Below are positions 24,211-33,311 of a stretch of 55,820 nt of DNA, piece after piece. Positions within the stretch are counted from its first letter, which is position 1; every line of letters begins with the position of its first letter. Source of the stretch: Ignavibacteriaceae bacterium (GTDB lineage Bacteria > Bacteroidota > Ignavibacteria > Ignavibacteriales > Ignavibacteriaceae). Under the pieces are notes generated by a model, which worked only from the letters and a program-made list of their open reading frames with translations, made no database searches and had not been told where the DNA came from. The translations under genes were made by a program, and so were the position numbers. The stretch lies in assembly GCA_013388525.1 (NCBI GenBank), contig JACAFA010000140.1:1-55820 (forward strand), given 5' to 3'.

Positions 24211-26679
24211 ATGAAAAATCTAGTCATTCTTTTTTTGCTTTTTGCAGTTAACATTTTTCCGCAGTATAAACTCACCGGTATCATCCGTGATTCCGAAACT
24301 CAACTTCCTCTTTCCAATGCAAATCTAATTATCAAAAACAAAATCGGCATTGGTACAGTTAGTGATGAAGGTGGAAATTTCTTTTTTGAAGAAAAAGTTT
24401 TTCCCGGCGACACTCTTGTTATTTCCTTTCTTGGATACACTACTCAACAATTAAGACTGACAGAGTCAGATTTTTCTGAACGGATGATAATTTATCTTTC
24501 GCCCAAAATCTTACCTTCACAAACTGTTTTAATTCAGGCGAGCGTTGGTAGAACAGGTATTACTCCAATTACATTTGAGAAAATTTCTCGTTCTGAAATA
24601 AAAAGGACTTACACTGTTCAGGATATTCCTCAATTTCTTTCTCAACTTCAGTCAGTGAATTTTTATTCAGAAAACGGAAATGGATTAGGATACAACTATT
24701 TAAGTATCAGGGGATTTGACCAGCGGCGAATCTCGGTTTCAATAAATGGAATTCCGCAAAACGATCCTGAAGATCACAACATTTACTGGCTTGATTTTCC
24801 GGACTTACTTGCGAGCACAGAAATGATTCAGGTACAGCGTGGTGCGGGCAGCGGTGTGTTTGGTTATCCTGCTATTGGTGGTTCAATAAATATTATAACT
24901 TCTACATTCTCAAATTCACCGCAAGTTAATATTAGCGCTTCTTTAGGTGGTTATAACACACGAAAATATAGTGCAGCATATTCAAGCGGACTAATTGGGA
25001 AAAAATATTCCATTTATGCCAAGCTATCGCAAATTCTTAGTTCAGGATACAGGAAATCTTCTTGGATTAAGTTTAATGCATATCATCTTTCCGTTGTTAG
25101 ATACGACGAAAATGTTACTACACAAGTAAATTTATTCGGCGGTCCGATTGCTGATGGTTTAGCTTACACAGGTGTTGCAAAATTCGCAGTTAAGGATAAA
25201 AATCTGCGAAAAGAAAATTATTCTTATTGGGAAGCAGATGAAAACGGCTATACTTTTATAGTTCAAAGAAGGCCCGAAGAGATTGAAAATTTTTCGCAGC
25301 CGCATTACGAAATTTTGAATGAAATTAAATTGTCTGAAAAAATAATTCTTAATTCTGCACTTTTTCTTGTAATAGGAAAAGGATTTTTTGATTATGATGG
25401 ATCATGGGCTGATACTAGTTACTTCCGGCTTACCCGGGAAAATAATTTCTACCCGACCGGCAATCCATCAAATGCAATTATACGTGCCCAGGTAGAGAAC
25501 AATCAGTTTGGATGGATACCCAGAATCAGCTTTGAACATAAATCAGGAAAGTTAATCATTGGAGGTGAATTAAGAAGGCACCGATCAGATCATTGGGGTG
25601 CAATCAGCTATGCTGAAAATCTTCCTGCAGGAGTATCAAAAAATTATTTTTACTATTTCTATAATGGCAGCAAGGATATTTTTAACAGCTTCATTCATGA
25701 AAGTTACAGCCTTAACGAGAAAATTGATTTACTCGGCGAGATTCAATTCGCTTTTCACAAATACAGGCTGTTTAATGAAAAATATATCGGGACTGATTTT
25801 TCGAAAAGTGGATTTTATATTAATCCCCGATTCGGTCTGAACTATAAATTCAATAATAGTCTAAATACGTATCTATCATTCGCCAGGGTAACACGTGAAC
25901 CACGCCTTAAAGATTATTACGATGCTGCCGAATCTTCCGGTGGTGCACTTCCTCAGTTTGAGCTTAATGCAGATGGATCATTTAATTTTGAAAAGCCTTT
26001 AGTTAAACCGGAAACAATGAATAATTTTGAACTTGGCTCCGAGCTTCAGCTAAATAATCTTTCTGTTTCACTGAATTTGTTTTATATGTTATTCAAAGAT
26101 GAAATTGTAAAGAACGGGAAGCTCGACCGGTTTGGTCAGCCCATTACCGGTAATGCTGAGACAACAAGACACGCCGGAGTTGAAGTTTACGCTCAGATAA
26201 AACCTTTGCAGGCACTTGAAATATTTTTTAATGCAACTTACAGTCAAAATAAAATAGTCCGCGGAAAATATTTTGATCAGTCAGGAGCTTCAATTGATCT
26301 TAGCGGGAACAGGATAAGTGGTTTTCCTGATTTTATGTTTAATTTTGGAATAATATTTCTGCAATCCGACCTTTATTTAAGATTAAATGGAAGATATGTC
26401 GGAAAGTTTTATTCGGATAATTTTGATGATAATCTGAAAGCATATTTAATTGAATTCCCGGGTTTTGTTGATTACTCCGATAATATTAATGAAGAATATT
26501 TTACAGCCGACTTTTATGCGAGCTATGAATTTCCATTGATAAATTCATTAAGTCCCTGGAAAATTTTTCTTCAGGTAAACAACGTACTTGATAATCTTTA
26601 CTCCGCTTATGCAATCGGAAAAGAATTTTTCCCGGCTGCTGACAGAAACTGGCTGGTTGGAATTCAGGTCGGATTATAG
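24211..26679 (+). CDS. TonB-dependent outer-membrane receptor, probably for thiamine
   Basis: 822 residues. A signal peptide (MKNLVILFLLFAVNIFPQ) is followed by a carboxypeptidase-regulatory-like domain (about 20-95, LTGIIRDSETQLPLSNANL ... ISFLGYTT). A plug domain follows at about 110-230 (YLSIRGFDQRRISVSINGIP, VQRGAGSGVFGYPAIGGSIN), then a 22-strand-type barrel ending WLVGIQVGL. It imports a ligand across the outer membrane using TonB energy. The upstream TPP riboswitch and the ThiN gene downstream point to thiamine or its phosphates as ligand. The start has AAGGAG at 24200-24205. Confidence 0.92.
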   Translation: MKNLVILFLLFAVNIFPQYKLTGIIRDSETQLPLSNANLIIKNKIGIGTVSDEGGNFFFEEKVFPGDTLVISFLGYTTQQLRLTESDFSERMIIYLSPKILPSQTVLIQASVGRTGITPITFEKISRSEIKRTYTVQDIPQFLSQLQSVNFYSENGNGLGYNYLSIRGFDQRRISVSINGIPQNDPEDHNIYWLDFPDLLASTEMIQVQRGAGSGVFGYPAIGGSINIITSTFSNSPQVNISASLGGYNTRKYSAAYSSGLIGKKYSIYAKLSQILSSGYRKSSWIKFNAYHLSVVRYDENVTTQVNLFGGPIADGLAYTGVAKFAVKDKNLRKENYSYWEADENGYTFIVQRRPEEIENFSQPHYEILNEIKLSEKIILNSALFLVIGKGFFDYDGSWADTSYFRLTRENNFYPTGNPSNAIIRAQVENNQFGWIPRISFEHKSGKLIIGGELRRHRSDHWGAISYAENLPAGVSKNYFYYFYNGSKDIFNSFIHESYSLNEKIDLLGEIQFAFHKYRLFNEKYIGTDFSKSGFYINPRFGLNYKFNNSLNTYLSFARVTREPRLKDYYDAAESSGGALPQFELNADGSFNFEKPLVKPETMNNFELGSELQLNNLSVSLNLFYMLFKDEIVKNGKLDRFGQPITGNAETTRHAGVEVYAQIKPLQALEIFFNATYSQNKIVRGKYFDQSGASIDLSGNRISGFPDFMFNFGIIFLQSDLYLRLNGRYVGKFYSDNFDDNLKAYLIEFPGFVDYSDNINEEYFTADFYASYEFPLINSLSPWKIFLQVNNVLDNLYSAYAIGKEFFPAADRNWLVGIQVGL

Positions 26680-26685
26680 CTCTTG

Positions 26686-26749
26686 TCCTAATCCTCTCCG
26701 AAGGAGAGAGGGAATTGTGCTTCTTCTCCACAGGAGAGAGGATTAAGGA
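26686..26749 (+). repeat. Composite inverted-repeat element between the receptor and thiN genes
   Basis: TCCTAATCCTCTCC (26686-26699) is imperfectly complementary to GGAGAGAGGATTAAGGA (26733-26749). Inside are two smaller hairpins, CTCTCC-GAA-GGAGAG (26694-26708) and TCTCC-ACA-GGAGA (26725-26737), so the segment can fold as one long stem or as tandem hairpins. It is richer in G and C than its surroundings and resembles dispersed extragenic palindromes of this phylum. It lies in the middle of a presumed operon and may affect the ratio of receptor to kinase message. Confidence 0.6.
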
Positions 26750-26780
26750 GTTGGAAAAATAATTTTTACAAGGAAATGAA

Positions 26781-27434
26781 TTGAAAAAATGCATTATTCT
26801 CGCAAACGGCAAACCTCCGGTAAAAAGTATAATTACTTTTTTTCAGAAAAAAGGTTACAATAAATTAATCTGCGCTGATGGCGGAGCAAATTCAGCATTG
26901 AAATTCAAATTAGTTCCCGACGTTATCATCGGTGACCTTGACTCAATTTCATCAGCAGCAATTAATGAATTCAGGTCTTACACGAAAATAATCAGGCTTA
27001 AAAGGCAAAATGATACTGATGTTGAGAAGTGTCTTAAGTACGCTATCAAAAATAAATTTGATGAAGCTCTTCTAATGGGTGCTACAGGAAATCGTCTTGA
27101 TCATACTTTTTGTAATCTTGGGATTGTCCTGAAATTTTTTCCTCAAATAAAAATTTCGCTTATTGCCGAAAATTCATTTCTAATCTCAGCTACGGGAAAT
27201 ATTGAAATCAAAACATTGCCCGGGGAGACAATTTCAATTTATGGTATATCGTCAAAAACCAGGATCACTTCAACCGGATTGAAGTATGAATTGAAAAACA
27301 ATTCACTTCCATTCGGACAAAGAGAGAGTACAAGCAATATTGCCAGGCGAGACATCGTAAAGTTAAAAATCAGTGGCGGGGTTGCTTTTATTATTCGCGA
27401 TGTAAAAACATTGATGAAGAATGGTCTCTTTTAA
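26781..27434 (+). CDS. thiN: Thiamine pyrophosphokinase
   Basis: 217 residues. Motifs are CADGGANSALKF (about 31-42), VIIGDLDSIS (about 48-57), RQNDTDVEKCLKYA and GATGNRLDHTFCNLGI (about 99-114), followed by the C-terminal beta domain. The enzyme transfers pyrophosphate from ATP to thiamine to make TPP, which is the ligand of the riboswitch upstream, closing a feedback loop. The start is TTG at 26781 with AGGA (26771-26774) six bases upstream; the nearby ATG at 26776 runs into a stop at once. It overlaps the symporter gene by 14 bases. Confidence 0.93.
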   Translation: MKKCIILANGKPPVKSIITFFQKKGYNKLICADGGANSALKFKLVPDVIIGDLDSISSAAINEFRSYTKIIRLKRQNDTDVEKCLKYAIKNKFDEALLMGATGNRLDHTFCNLGIVLKFFPQIKISLIAENSFLISATGNIEIKTLPGETISIYGISSKTRITSTGLKYELKNNSLPFGQRESTSNIARRDIVKLKISGGVAFIIRDVKTLMKNGLF

Positions 27435-28827
27435 TTTTGCCGATATTCTGATAATTCTTGGCTTTTTTGCAGTAGTTATTTTCATAGGATTTTACACCGG
27501 CAGAAAAACCACCTCAGACGCTGCCTCTTATTTACTTTCGGAAAGAAAATTAAGTCTGTTTCTCTTTGTTGCGGTTAACGTTTCAACCTGGTACGGCGGA
27601 ATTCTTGGGGTTGGTGAGTTCGCATTCCGTTATGGACTGGTAAGCTGGTTTACTCAAGGTTTTCCTTATTACATTTTTGCTTTCCTTTTTGCTGTTTTCT
27701 TTGCAAAAAAAATTCGCGAAGCATCTCTCTTTACAATTCCGGATAAGCTAACGGAAGTTTATGGCAATAATGCCGGATTGGTTTCTGCGGTAATTGTCTT
27801 CGTGCTTGTTTCGCCTGCACCTTATCTGCTGATGACAGGAAATCTGCTTTCATTAATTTTTAAGATTGATTTACTTCCATCACTGCTTATTTCTCTTTTG
27901 TTGTCGCTGATTTATCTGGTTAGGGGCGGGTTTCGTTCAAACATTTACGTTGATGTATTTCAATTCTTTGTGATGTTTAGTGGATTTATTCTAGTAGTTA
28001 TTTTTTCTGCCGTAAAATTCGGAACATATGATTTTCTTTCATCATCACTTCCTGAAAATCATTTGAAAATTTTCGGGGGAATGTCACCTGCTTTTATTGT
28101 TGTCTGGTTCCTGATTGCATTATGGACTTTTGCGGATCCCGGATTCCATCAGCGATGCTATGCGGCAAAATCCGGTAACATAGCGAAATGGGGGATTATC
28201 ATTTCTGTTTTCTTCTTTGCACTTTTTGATTTTCTAACTACCACAACAGGATTATTCACAAAAGCGATTTTACCAAACCTCGAAAACCCTGTGCTGTCTT
28301 TCCCGTTATTTGCAGAGCAGGTTTTACCTGCCGGAATAAAAGGAATTTTTTATGCTGCTCTTTTTGCAACGATAATTTCCACACAAGTGAGTTTTTTATT
28401 TTTAAGCGGGACAACCGTTGGCAGGGATTTCATTTACCGGATCAGCCACGATGATACCGAATCAAACCTTAAAATTTATACGATAATCGGGTTGATAATT
28501 ACAGGAACCATTGCAATAATTTTCTCATTTTTTATTCCTTCAGTTATTCAAATCTGGTATACAATCGGATCGCTTTTTATTCCAGGGATTATTTTGCCCG
28601 TCGTTAGTGCTTACTATCCCAAATTCAGAATTAATAAAAAATTTATTTTGGCAGAAATGATTGGCGCAATTATCATCAGCTCTCTATGGTATTTTTTGCG
28701 GAATAAATTTATTGATGCTGCAGTGCTGAATGAAATTGAACCGATGTTAGCAGGTTTATTTTTTTCTATATCTGTTCATGTGCTAGGGATTTTTTTAAAT
28801 AAAACCCCCACCAAAAACAAATTGTGA
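27421..28827 (+). CDS. SSS-family sodium:solute symporter, candidate thiamine transporter
   Basis: 468 residues with about 13 membrane helices and SSS features: FIGFYTGRKTTSDAASYLLSERKL near the N-terminus (quoted in part: SDAASYLLSERKLSLFLF), WYGGILGVGEFAFRYG, and ALFATIISTQVSFLFLSGTT carrying the sodium-site helix. SSS proteins import vitamins, amino acids or sugars with Na+. The start codon lies inside thiN (14-base overlap), so it should be co-translated with it and controlled by the TPP riboswitch. By position it fills the inner-membrane transporter slot that PnuT occupies in other Bacteroidota thiamine operons; substrate is inferred from context only. Confidence 0.85.
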   Translation: MVSFNFADILIILGFFAVVIFIGFYTGRKTTSDAASYLLSERKLSLFLFVAVNVSTWYGGILGVGEFAFRYGLVSWFTQGFPYYIFAFLFAVFFAKKIREASLFTIPDKLTEVYGNNAGLVSAVIVFVLVSPAPYLLMTGNLLSLIFKIDLLPSLLISLLLSLIYLVRGGFRSNIYVDVFQFFVMFSGFILVVIFSAVKFGTYDFLSSSLPENHLKIFGGMSPAFIVVWFLIALWTFADPGFHQRCYAAKSGNIAKWGIIISVFFFALFDFLTTTTGLFTKAILPNLENPVLSFPLFAEQVLPAGIKGIFYAALFATIISTQVSFLFLSGTTVGRDFIYRISHDDTESNLKIYTIIGLIITGTIAIIFSFFIPSVIQIWYTIGSLFIPGIILPVVSAYYPKFRINKKFILAEMIGAIIISSLWYFLRNKFIDAAVLNEIEPMLAGLFFSISVHVLGIFLNKTPTKNKL

Positions 28828-28902
28828 TTATTTTCAAGAAAGCTTATTTAATTATTAGCTCATTTATGTTTGATGAATAACTACCAAATAATTTATTAGC
28901 TT

Positions 28903-28942
28903 AAAATAAAAGAGCAGTGATATAAAAACGCTCACTGCTCTT
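28903..28942 (-). terminator. Terminator of the smpB-tyrS-arginine decarboxylase operon
   Basis: An 11-base-pair perfect stem, AAGAGCAGTGA (28910-28920) with TCACTGCTCTT (28932-28942), has an 11-base loop. Read on the minus strand it is followed by TTTATTTTAA, a T-rich tail suited to Rho-independent termination. The + strand side lacks a T-run, so it mainly serves the minus-strand operon ending at 29002, although it lies between convergent genes. Confidence 0.75.
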
Positions 28943-29001
28943 GATTCAAACGAGATATTAAAAAATTACCTCTTTAAGGTAAATTAGATAACAGGAAAAA
29001 A

Positions 29002-29547
29002 CTAAGGAAGAAATATTCCTGCTGCGACTACTGTGGTCCACAAACCGTTTTTATCACCCTCGGCTGACTGAGTTATGTTGAACGAACGAACAATTTTGCC
29101 AGACATTTTATAAATGTCTTCGCGTTCACTCCAATCTTTATCAGAATCGAACTCGACGCCTAAAGTTGTAGCCAGCATTGTTGCCGCGAGGTCTTCAGCA
29201 TATTCACCGGAGACTTTTTCTGTCTGACCGTACGGATGATGTTCGGAAAGGTAGCCATAAGCATTTGCATCAGAAGGAAGAGCAACTCCGATAGATGCAG
29301 CAATCAGCCTGTTCGGCTCGTTGGTTGAATTACGGGCCATAACACAATGAGTAATTTGGCCGGGTGTGATAAGTTTTATTCCTTCTTCAACTGTAATCCT
29401 TTTACAATTAACCGGGAAAATACTGCTTACGCTTACGAGGTTGCAGATTTCTATTTTTGCATTTCTTAATGCTAGCTCAAAAGAGCTGAGATACTCTTTG
29501 TGTTTTCCTACACCTTTTGTAAAAAATATTTTAGTTGGTAGATACAA
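29002..29547 (-). CDS. pdaD: Pyruvoyl-dependent arginine decarboxylase
   Basis: 181 residues, typical PvlArgDC length. The self-cleavage site is visible as [10 protein letters not shown] (about 36-45), with cleavage expected between Ser41 and Ser42 to give beta and alpha chains and the N-terminal pyruvoyl group. Other family blocks are [27 protein letters not shown] and [11 protein letters not shown]. It converts arginine to agmatine, the first step of polyamine synthesis without PLP. The start is TTG (29545-29547 on the + strand) preceded by AAGGAAAA on the minus strand. It lies 17 bases after tyrS, in the same operon. Confidence 0.93.
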   Translation of the reverse strand: MYLPTKIFFTKGVGKHKEYLSSFELALRNAKIEICNLVSVSSIFPVNCKRITVEEGIKLITPGQITHCVMARNSTNEPNRLIAASIGVALPSDANAYGYLSEHHPYGQTEKVSGEYAEDLAATMLATTLGVEFDSDKDWSEREDIYKMSGKIVRSFNITQSAEGDKNGLWTTVVAAGIFLP

Positions 29548-29564
29548 CTTCTTTTCCTTTCCGT

Positions 29565-30776
29565 TTATTTTAGTTTAATAAATTTTCTTTTTCCTACTTT
29601 AAGAACTTTTTCGCCTTTTATTTTTATTACCTCTGAGATCGATTGCACTTTTTCTCCATCAATGCTGACTCCGCCCTGAATTACCAGGCGTCTTGCTTCT
29701 GCTTTTGTTGGAGCTAACTTTACCTCAACCAATAAATCGAGAATTCCAATTTCACTGATTTGATTGCCAAATTTATATTCAGGAATGTCATCAGGAATTT
29801 CTTTATTAATAAATATCCTATCGAATTCTTCTTCAGCTTCGATTGCAGCTTCTTTGCTATGATACATGGAAACTAGTGTTCTTGCAAGCTCGCGTTTTAT
29901 ATCGCGCGGATTGAATTTATCATCGTTTAGCTGCATTCTTATTTCTTTAAGCCTCTCATTTGAAACATCAGTTGCAAGTTCAAAATAATTATAGATTATT
30001 TTATCCGGGATTGATAGAGTCTTACCATAAATTTCTTTCGGAGCTTCGCTGATTCCGATATAATTATTGTAAGACTTGCTCATTTTCTCAACTCCGTCAG
30101 TTCCGACAATCAGGGGCATTGTTAAAATCACCTGGGGTTCCAATCCAAATTCACGTTGAATATCTCTGCCGACGAGAAGATTAAACTTCTGATCGGTACC
30201 GCCAAGCTCTACATCACTTTCAATTGCAACAGAATCCATTGCCTGTGCAAGCGGGTAAAGAAATTCATGAACACTTATCGGTTCCCCGGCTTTAAATCTT
30301 TTTGTAAAATCATCTCTCTCAATCATTCTTGCAACTGTATATTTTGAAGCAAGCCGAATAACTTCCTCAAAATTCATTTTGCCAAGCCATTCGGAGTTGT
30401 AAACAATTTTCGTTTTATCTTTATCCAGAATTTTTGAAGCCTGCTCTAAGTAGCTTTTACCATTCTCACGAGTTTCTTCGAGAGTTAAAGCAGGACGGGT
30501 TGCGTTTCTGCCGGATGGATCACCGATCATTCCTGTGAAATCACCGATTATTAATATTGCCTGGTGACCAAGCTGTTGAAATTGTGCAAGTTTCCTTAAA
30601 ACAACTGAATGCCCGATATGGAGATCAGGTCTGCTGGGGTCGCAGCCAAGCTTAATGTTGAGCGGTTTATTTTTTCTTAATGAATTTTCAAGCTTCTTGA
30701 GCAATTCTTCTTCAGGAATTATTTCAAACACACCCCGTTTGATTAAATCCATTTGTTCATTTATTGAAGGAAACAT
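29565..30776 (-). CDS. tyrS: Tyrosyl-tRNA synthetase
   Basis: 403 residues. Class I motifs are present: [20 protein letters not shown] (HIGH, about 42-61) and [12 protein letters not shown] (KMSKS, about 233-244). The tyrosine pocket shows [19 protein letters not shown]-terminal S4 RNA-binding domain occupies about 340-403 ([20 protein letters not shown]). It charges tRNA-Tyr in the cytoplasm. The sequence type is the TyrZ-like subgroup rather than the E. coli form (inferred from HIGH in place of HVGH and the motif spacing). It sits between smpB and the arginine decarboxylase gene in a minus-strand operon. Confidence 0.96.
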   Translation of the reverse strand: MFPSINEQMDLIKRGVFEIIPEEELLKKLENSLRKNKPLNIKLGCDPSRPDLHIGHSVVLRKLAQFQQLGHQAILIIGDFTGMIGDPSGRNATRPALTLEETRENGKSYLEQASKILDKDKTKIVYNSEWLGKMNFEEVIRLASKYTVARMIERDDFTKRFKAGEPISVHEFLYPLAQAMDSVAIESDVELGGTDQKFNLLVGRDIQREFGLEPQVILTMPLIVGTDGVEKMSKSYNNYIGISEAPKEIYGKTLSIPDKIIYNYFELATDVSNERLKEIRMQLNDDKFNPRDIKRELARTLVSMYHSKEAAIEAEEEFDRIFINKEIPDDIPEYKFGNQISEIGILDLLVEVKLAPTKAEARRLVIQGGVSIDGEKVQSISEVIKIKGEKVLKVGKRKFIKLK

Positions 30777-30790
30777 TTTTTGATCTCTTA

Positions 30791-31258
30791 TTATCTGAAT
30801 TTGAAATTTCGTTCCTGGTCTCTTTTAAAATCTTTTTTAGCTATCGCTTCCCGCTTATCGAATGTCTTCTTACCTTTAACAAGGGCAAGTTCAACTTTCA
30901 CTTTTCCTTTTTTGAAATAGAATCTTAAAGGGACAAGCGACAATCCCTTTTCTTTTACTTTTCCGATCAACTTCCTGATTTCACTCTTATTCAAGAGCAA
31001 CTTTCTGTCCCTTGTCGGATTGTGATTATTGATATTTCCCTGTGAATATTCGCTGATATGTGTGCTCAGCAGCCAAACTTCATTGTTTTTCACAATCGCA
31101 TAACTATCCACGAGATTTATTTTTCCCTGCCTCAATGATTTTACTTCTGTCCCGACTAAAACAATTCCTGTCTCATAAGTTTGAATTATGTGGTATTCGT
31201 GTCTGGCTTTTCTGTTAACCGTAATATTTTTCTCTTCTTCGGGTGCGGGCATACTCAT
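30791..31258 (-). CDS. smpB: SsrA-binding protein SmpB
   Basis: 155 residues. Diagnostic blocks are [56 protein letters not shown], and the basic tail [15 protein letters not shown]. SmpB binds tmRNA and delivers it to stalled ribosomes. It begins the minus-strand operon; the ATG at 31258 and a second in-frame ATG six bases later are both possible. I searched the upstream 185 bases for the tmRNA gene ssrA and did not see it. The stop is 14 bases before the tyrS start. Confidence 0.95.
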   Translation of the reverse strand: MSMPAPEEEKNITVNRKARHEYHIIQTYETGIVLVGTEVKSLRQGKINLVDSYAIVKNNEVWLLSTHISEYSQGNINNHNPTRDRKLLLNKSEIRKLIGKVKEKGLSLVPLRFYFKKGKVKVELALVKGKKTFDKREAIAKKDFKRDQERNFKFR

Positions 31259-31443
31259 TGAAAAAATCGATGCAAAAGTTATTTCAATTGGTTAAAAAAA
31301 ACAAGAAACTTATGCTTGCATGTGTTTGGACTTCAGATAGACACCTTTAAGCCCTTGGTGTTGATGCATTAAGTGGCTTTCAAGTTAAAACCTTAATATC
31401 TATCTTTCGCCCATTCTTAAATTACATTGAGGATAATTTATTT

Positions 31444-33276
31444 TTGAAACCTGCACTGAGATTATTTTTTATCTTCCTATTAAACTTATCTGCTCTTTTT
31501 GGTCAGACTTTTGAAATCATCAGAATTGAACCTCCAAACTGGTGGGAGGGAATGAATAATGATACTCTTCAGTTGATGATTCACGGTAAAGATCTTTCAG
31601 GAGTAAGAATATCTTCGGAACATGAAGCCATTAAGATTTTAAATATCTATTATGCCGAAAGCCCAAACTATTTATTTGTTGATATTGATTTGAGTTCAGC
31701 CGAAGCAGGAAACTTTGATCTGATTTTTTCAAGAGGAGCCAAAGAAATAAAAACTTCATATACTTTACTTAAAAGGGAACACTCTCCGGAAAATCATAAA
31801 GGTTTTAGTCAGAAAGATGTTTTATACCTGATAATGGCTGATCGTTTTTGCGATGGAAATCCCGGTAACAATAAAATTGATGACAGCCTTGATGAATTTA
31901 CTTCATTCGATCTTGATGGAAGAAAAGGCGGTGATCTTGAGGGAATTATTTCTAAGCTTGATTACCTGAAAGAACTCGGGATAACAACCATCTGGATAAC
32001 TCCTACGCTTGAAAATAATATGTGGATGAGCTATCACGGATATGCAGCGACTAATCTTTACAGAATTGATCCACGGTTTGGAAGTAACGAATTGTACAAA
32101 GATCTTGTGAATAAAGCTCATTCCAAAGATCTGAAAATTGTTATGGATCATGTCTCCAATCACATCGGCATTAATCATTGGTGGATGAAAGATTTGCCTT
32201 TCAAAAATTGGATAAATGGTACACCTGAAAGTCATCTTCCGGCTAATCATAATAAGATGACTTTTCCCGATCCGTACAGTCCCGTTGAATCCGTTAACTT
32301 AACCTGGAATGGCTGGTTTACAGATTACATGGTTGACCTTAACCAGGCAGATCCTTTCCTGAAAAAATACCTTATCCAAAATACAATCTGGTGGATTGAA
32401 TATCTCGGAATTGATGGCATCAGGGAAGACACTTTTCCTTATTGTGATCAGTATGCAATGAGCGATTGGCTCAAAGCAATCTTCAACGAATACCCGAAAT
32501 TCAATATTGTCGGGGAGATATGGACAGGCGAGGCAGCTTTCCTTGCTGCTTATCAGCAAAAAAATAAATTCGGTGTTCATCTGAATACAAATTTACCTTG
32601 TGTGACTGACTTTGCTATGGCTGATGCCCTTCGTGATTATTTAAGCGGCAGAAAAGGGCTTGAGGCTGTCTTCAATACGCTTGCCCAGGATTACCTTTAT
32701 TACGATCCAGCAAATCTGCTTACTTTTTTTGATAACCATGATATTTCACGCGGCCTTTATATCGCCAATGGAAATATTGACAGATTTAAGAATGCGTTAA
32801 CAATTCTGCTGACTACACGGGGAATACCAAAATTGCTCTATGGTTCGGAGGTTGGAATAACCGGAGAAGAAAGCCATGGAACAATTCGCTCTCCATTCCC
32901 GGGAGGTTTTACAGGAGATAAGAGTTCAGCTTTTACCGAACCAGGAAGAAATTCATTTCAAAAAGATATTTTTAATTATACTTCTAAATTGTTAAAGATT
33001 CGTAAGCAATATTCCTCACTTTCAGAAGGAGTGCTGACCCACTTCTATCCTTTCGATAAAATTTATGTTTATTTCCGTAAAACTGCCGATGAATCAACAA
33101 TGATAATTATCAACGACAATATAAACCCGGTAGAAATTGATTTATCACTTTACCGGGTTCAGATGGGTGATAATGAAATTTCAAAAGATCTTTTAACCGA
33201 CGAAAAACCTTCTTTTACAAAAGATGGAAAACTCAGATTAAATAAAAACTCTTCACATATTTACTTACTAAACTGA
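31444..33276 (+). CDS. Secreted GH13 alpha-amylase/neopullulanase-type glycosidase
   Basis: 610 residues. It has a signal peptide (to about 21), an N-terminal Cyc-maltodextrinase/CBM-like domain (about 22-110) and a GH13 catalytic barrel. Conserved regions are MDHVSNH (235-240), GIDGIREDTF with nucleophile Asp329, GEIW with acid/base Glu358, and FFDNHD (428-432). This resembles Bacteroides SusA-type neopullulanases, which act on alpha-glucans or maltodextrins in the periplasm. The start is TTG with GAGGA at 31429-31433. A weak promoter match, TTTC (31378-31381) - 19 - TATCTTTC (31401-31408), lies upstream. The next gene is a sugar transporter. Confidence 0.92.
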   Translation: MKPALRLFFIFLLNLSALFGQTFEIIRIEPPNWWEGMNNDTLQLMIHGKDLSGVRISSEHEAIKILNIYYAESPNYLFVDIDLSSAEAGNFDLIFSRGAKEIKTSYTLLKREHSPENHKGFSQKDVLYLIMADRFCDGNPGNNKIDDSLDEFTSFDLDGRKGGDLEGIISKLDYLKELGITTIWITPTLENNMWMSYHGYAATNLYRIDPRFGSNELYKDLVNKAHSKDLKIVMDHVSNHIGINHWWMKDLPFKNWINGTPESHLPANHNKMTFPDPYSPVESVNLTWNGWFTDYMVDLNQADPFLKKYLIQNTIWWIEYLGIDGIREDTFPYCDQYAMSDWLKAIFNEYPKFNIVGEIWTGEAAFLAAYQQKNKFGVHLNTNLPCVTDFAMADALRDYLSGRKGLEAVFNTLAQDYLYYDPANLLTFFDNHDISRGLYIANGNIDRFKNALTILLTTRGIPKLLYGSEVGITGEESHGTIRSPFPGGFTGDKSSAFTEPGRNSFQKDIFNYTSKLLKIRKQYSSLSEGVLTHFYPFDKIYVYFRKTADESTMIIINDNINPVEIDLSLYRVQMGDNEISKDLLTDEKPSFTKDGKLRLNKNSSHIYLLN

Positions 33277-33311
33277 CATAAGCAAATTGGAAATTTTTAA
33301 AGGAAATAATC

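Noticed and set aside
31259..31443. Possible tmRNA or other structured RNA next to smpB
   Set aside because: The segment is only 185 bases and lacks a tRNA-like end or tag-encoding frame; short hairpins such as ACACC/GGTGT are too weak to support a call.
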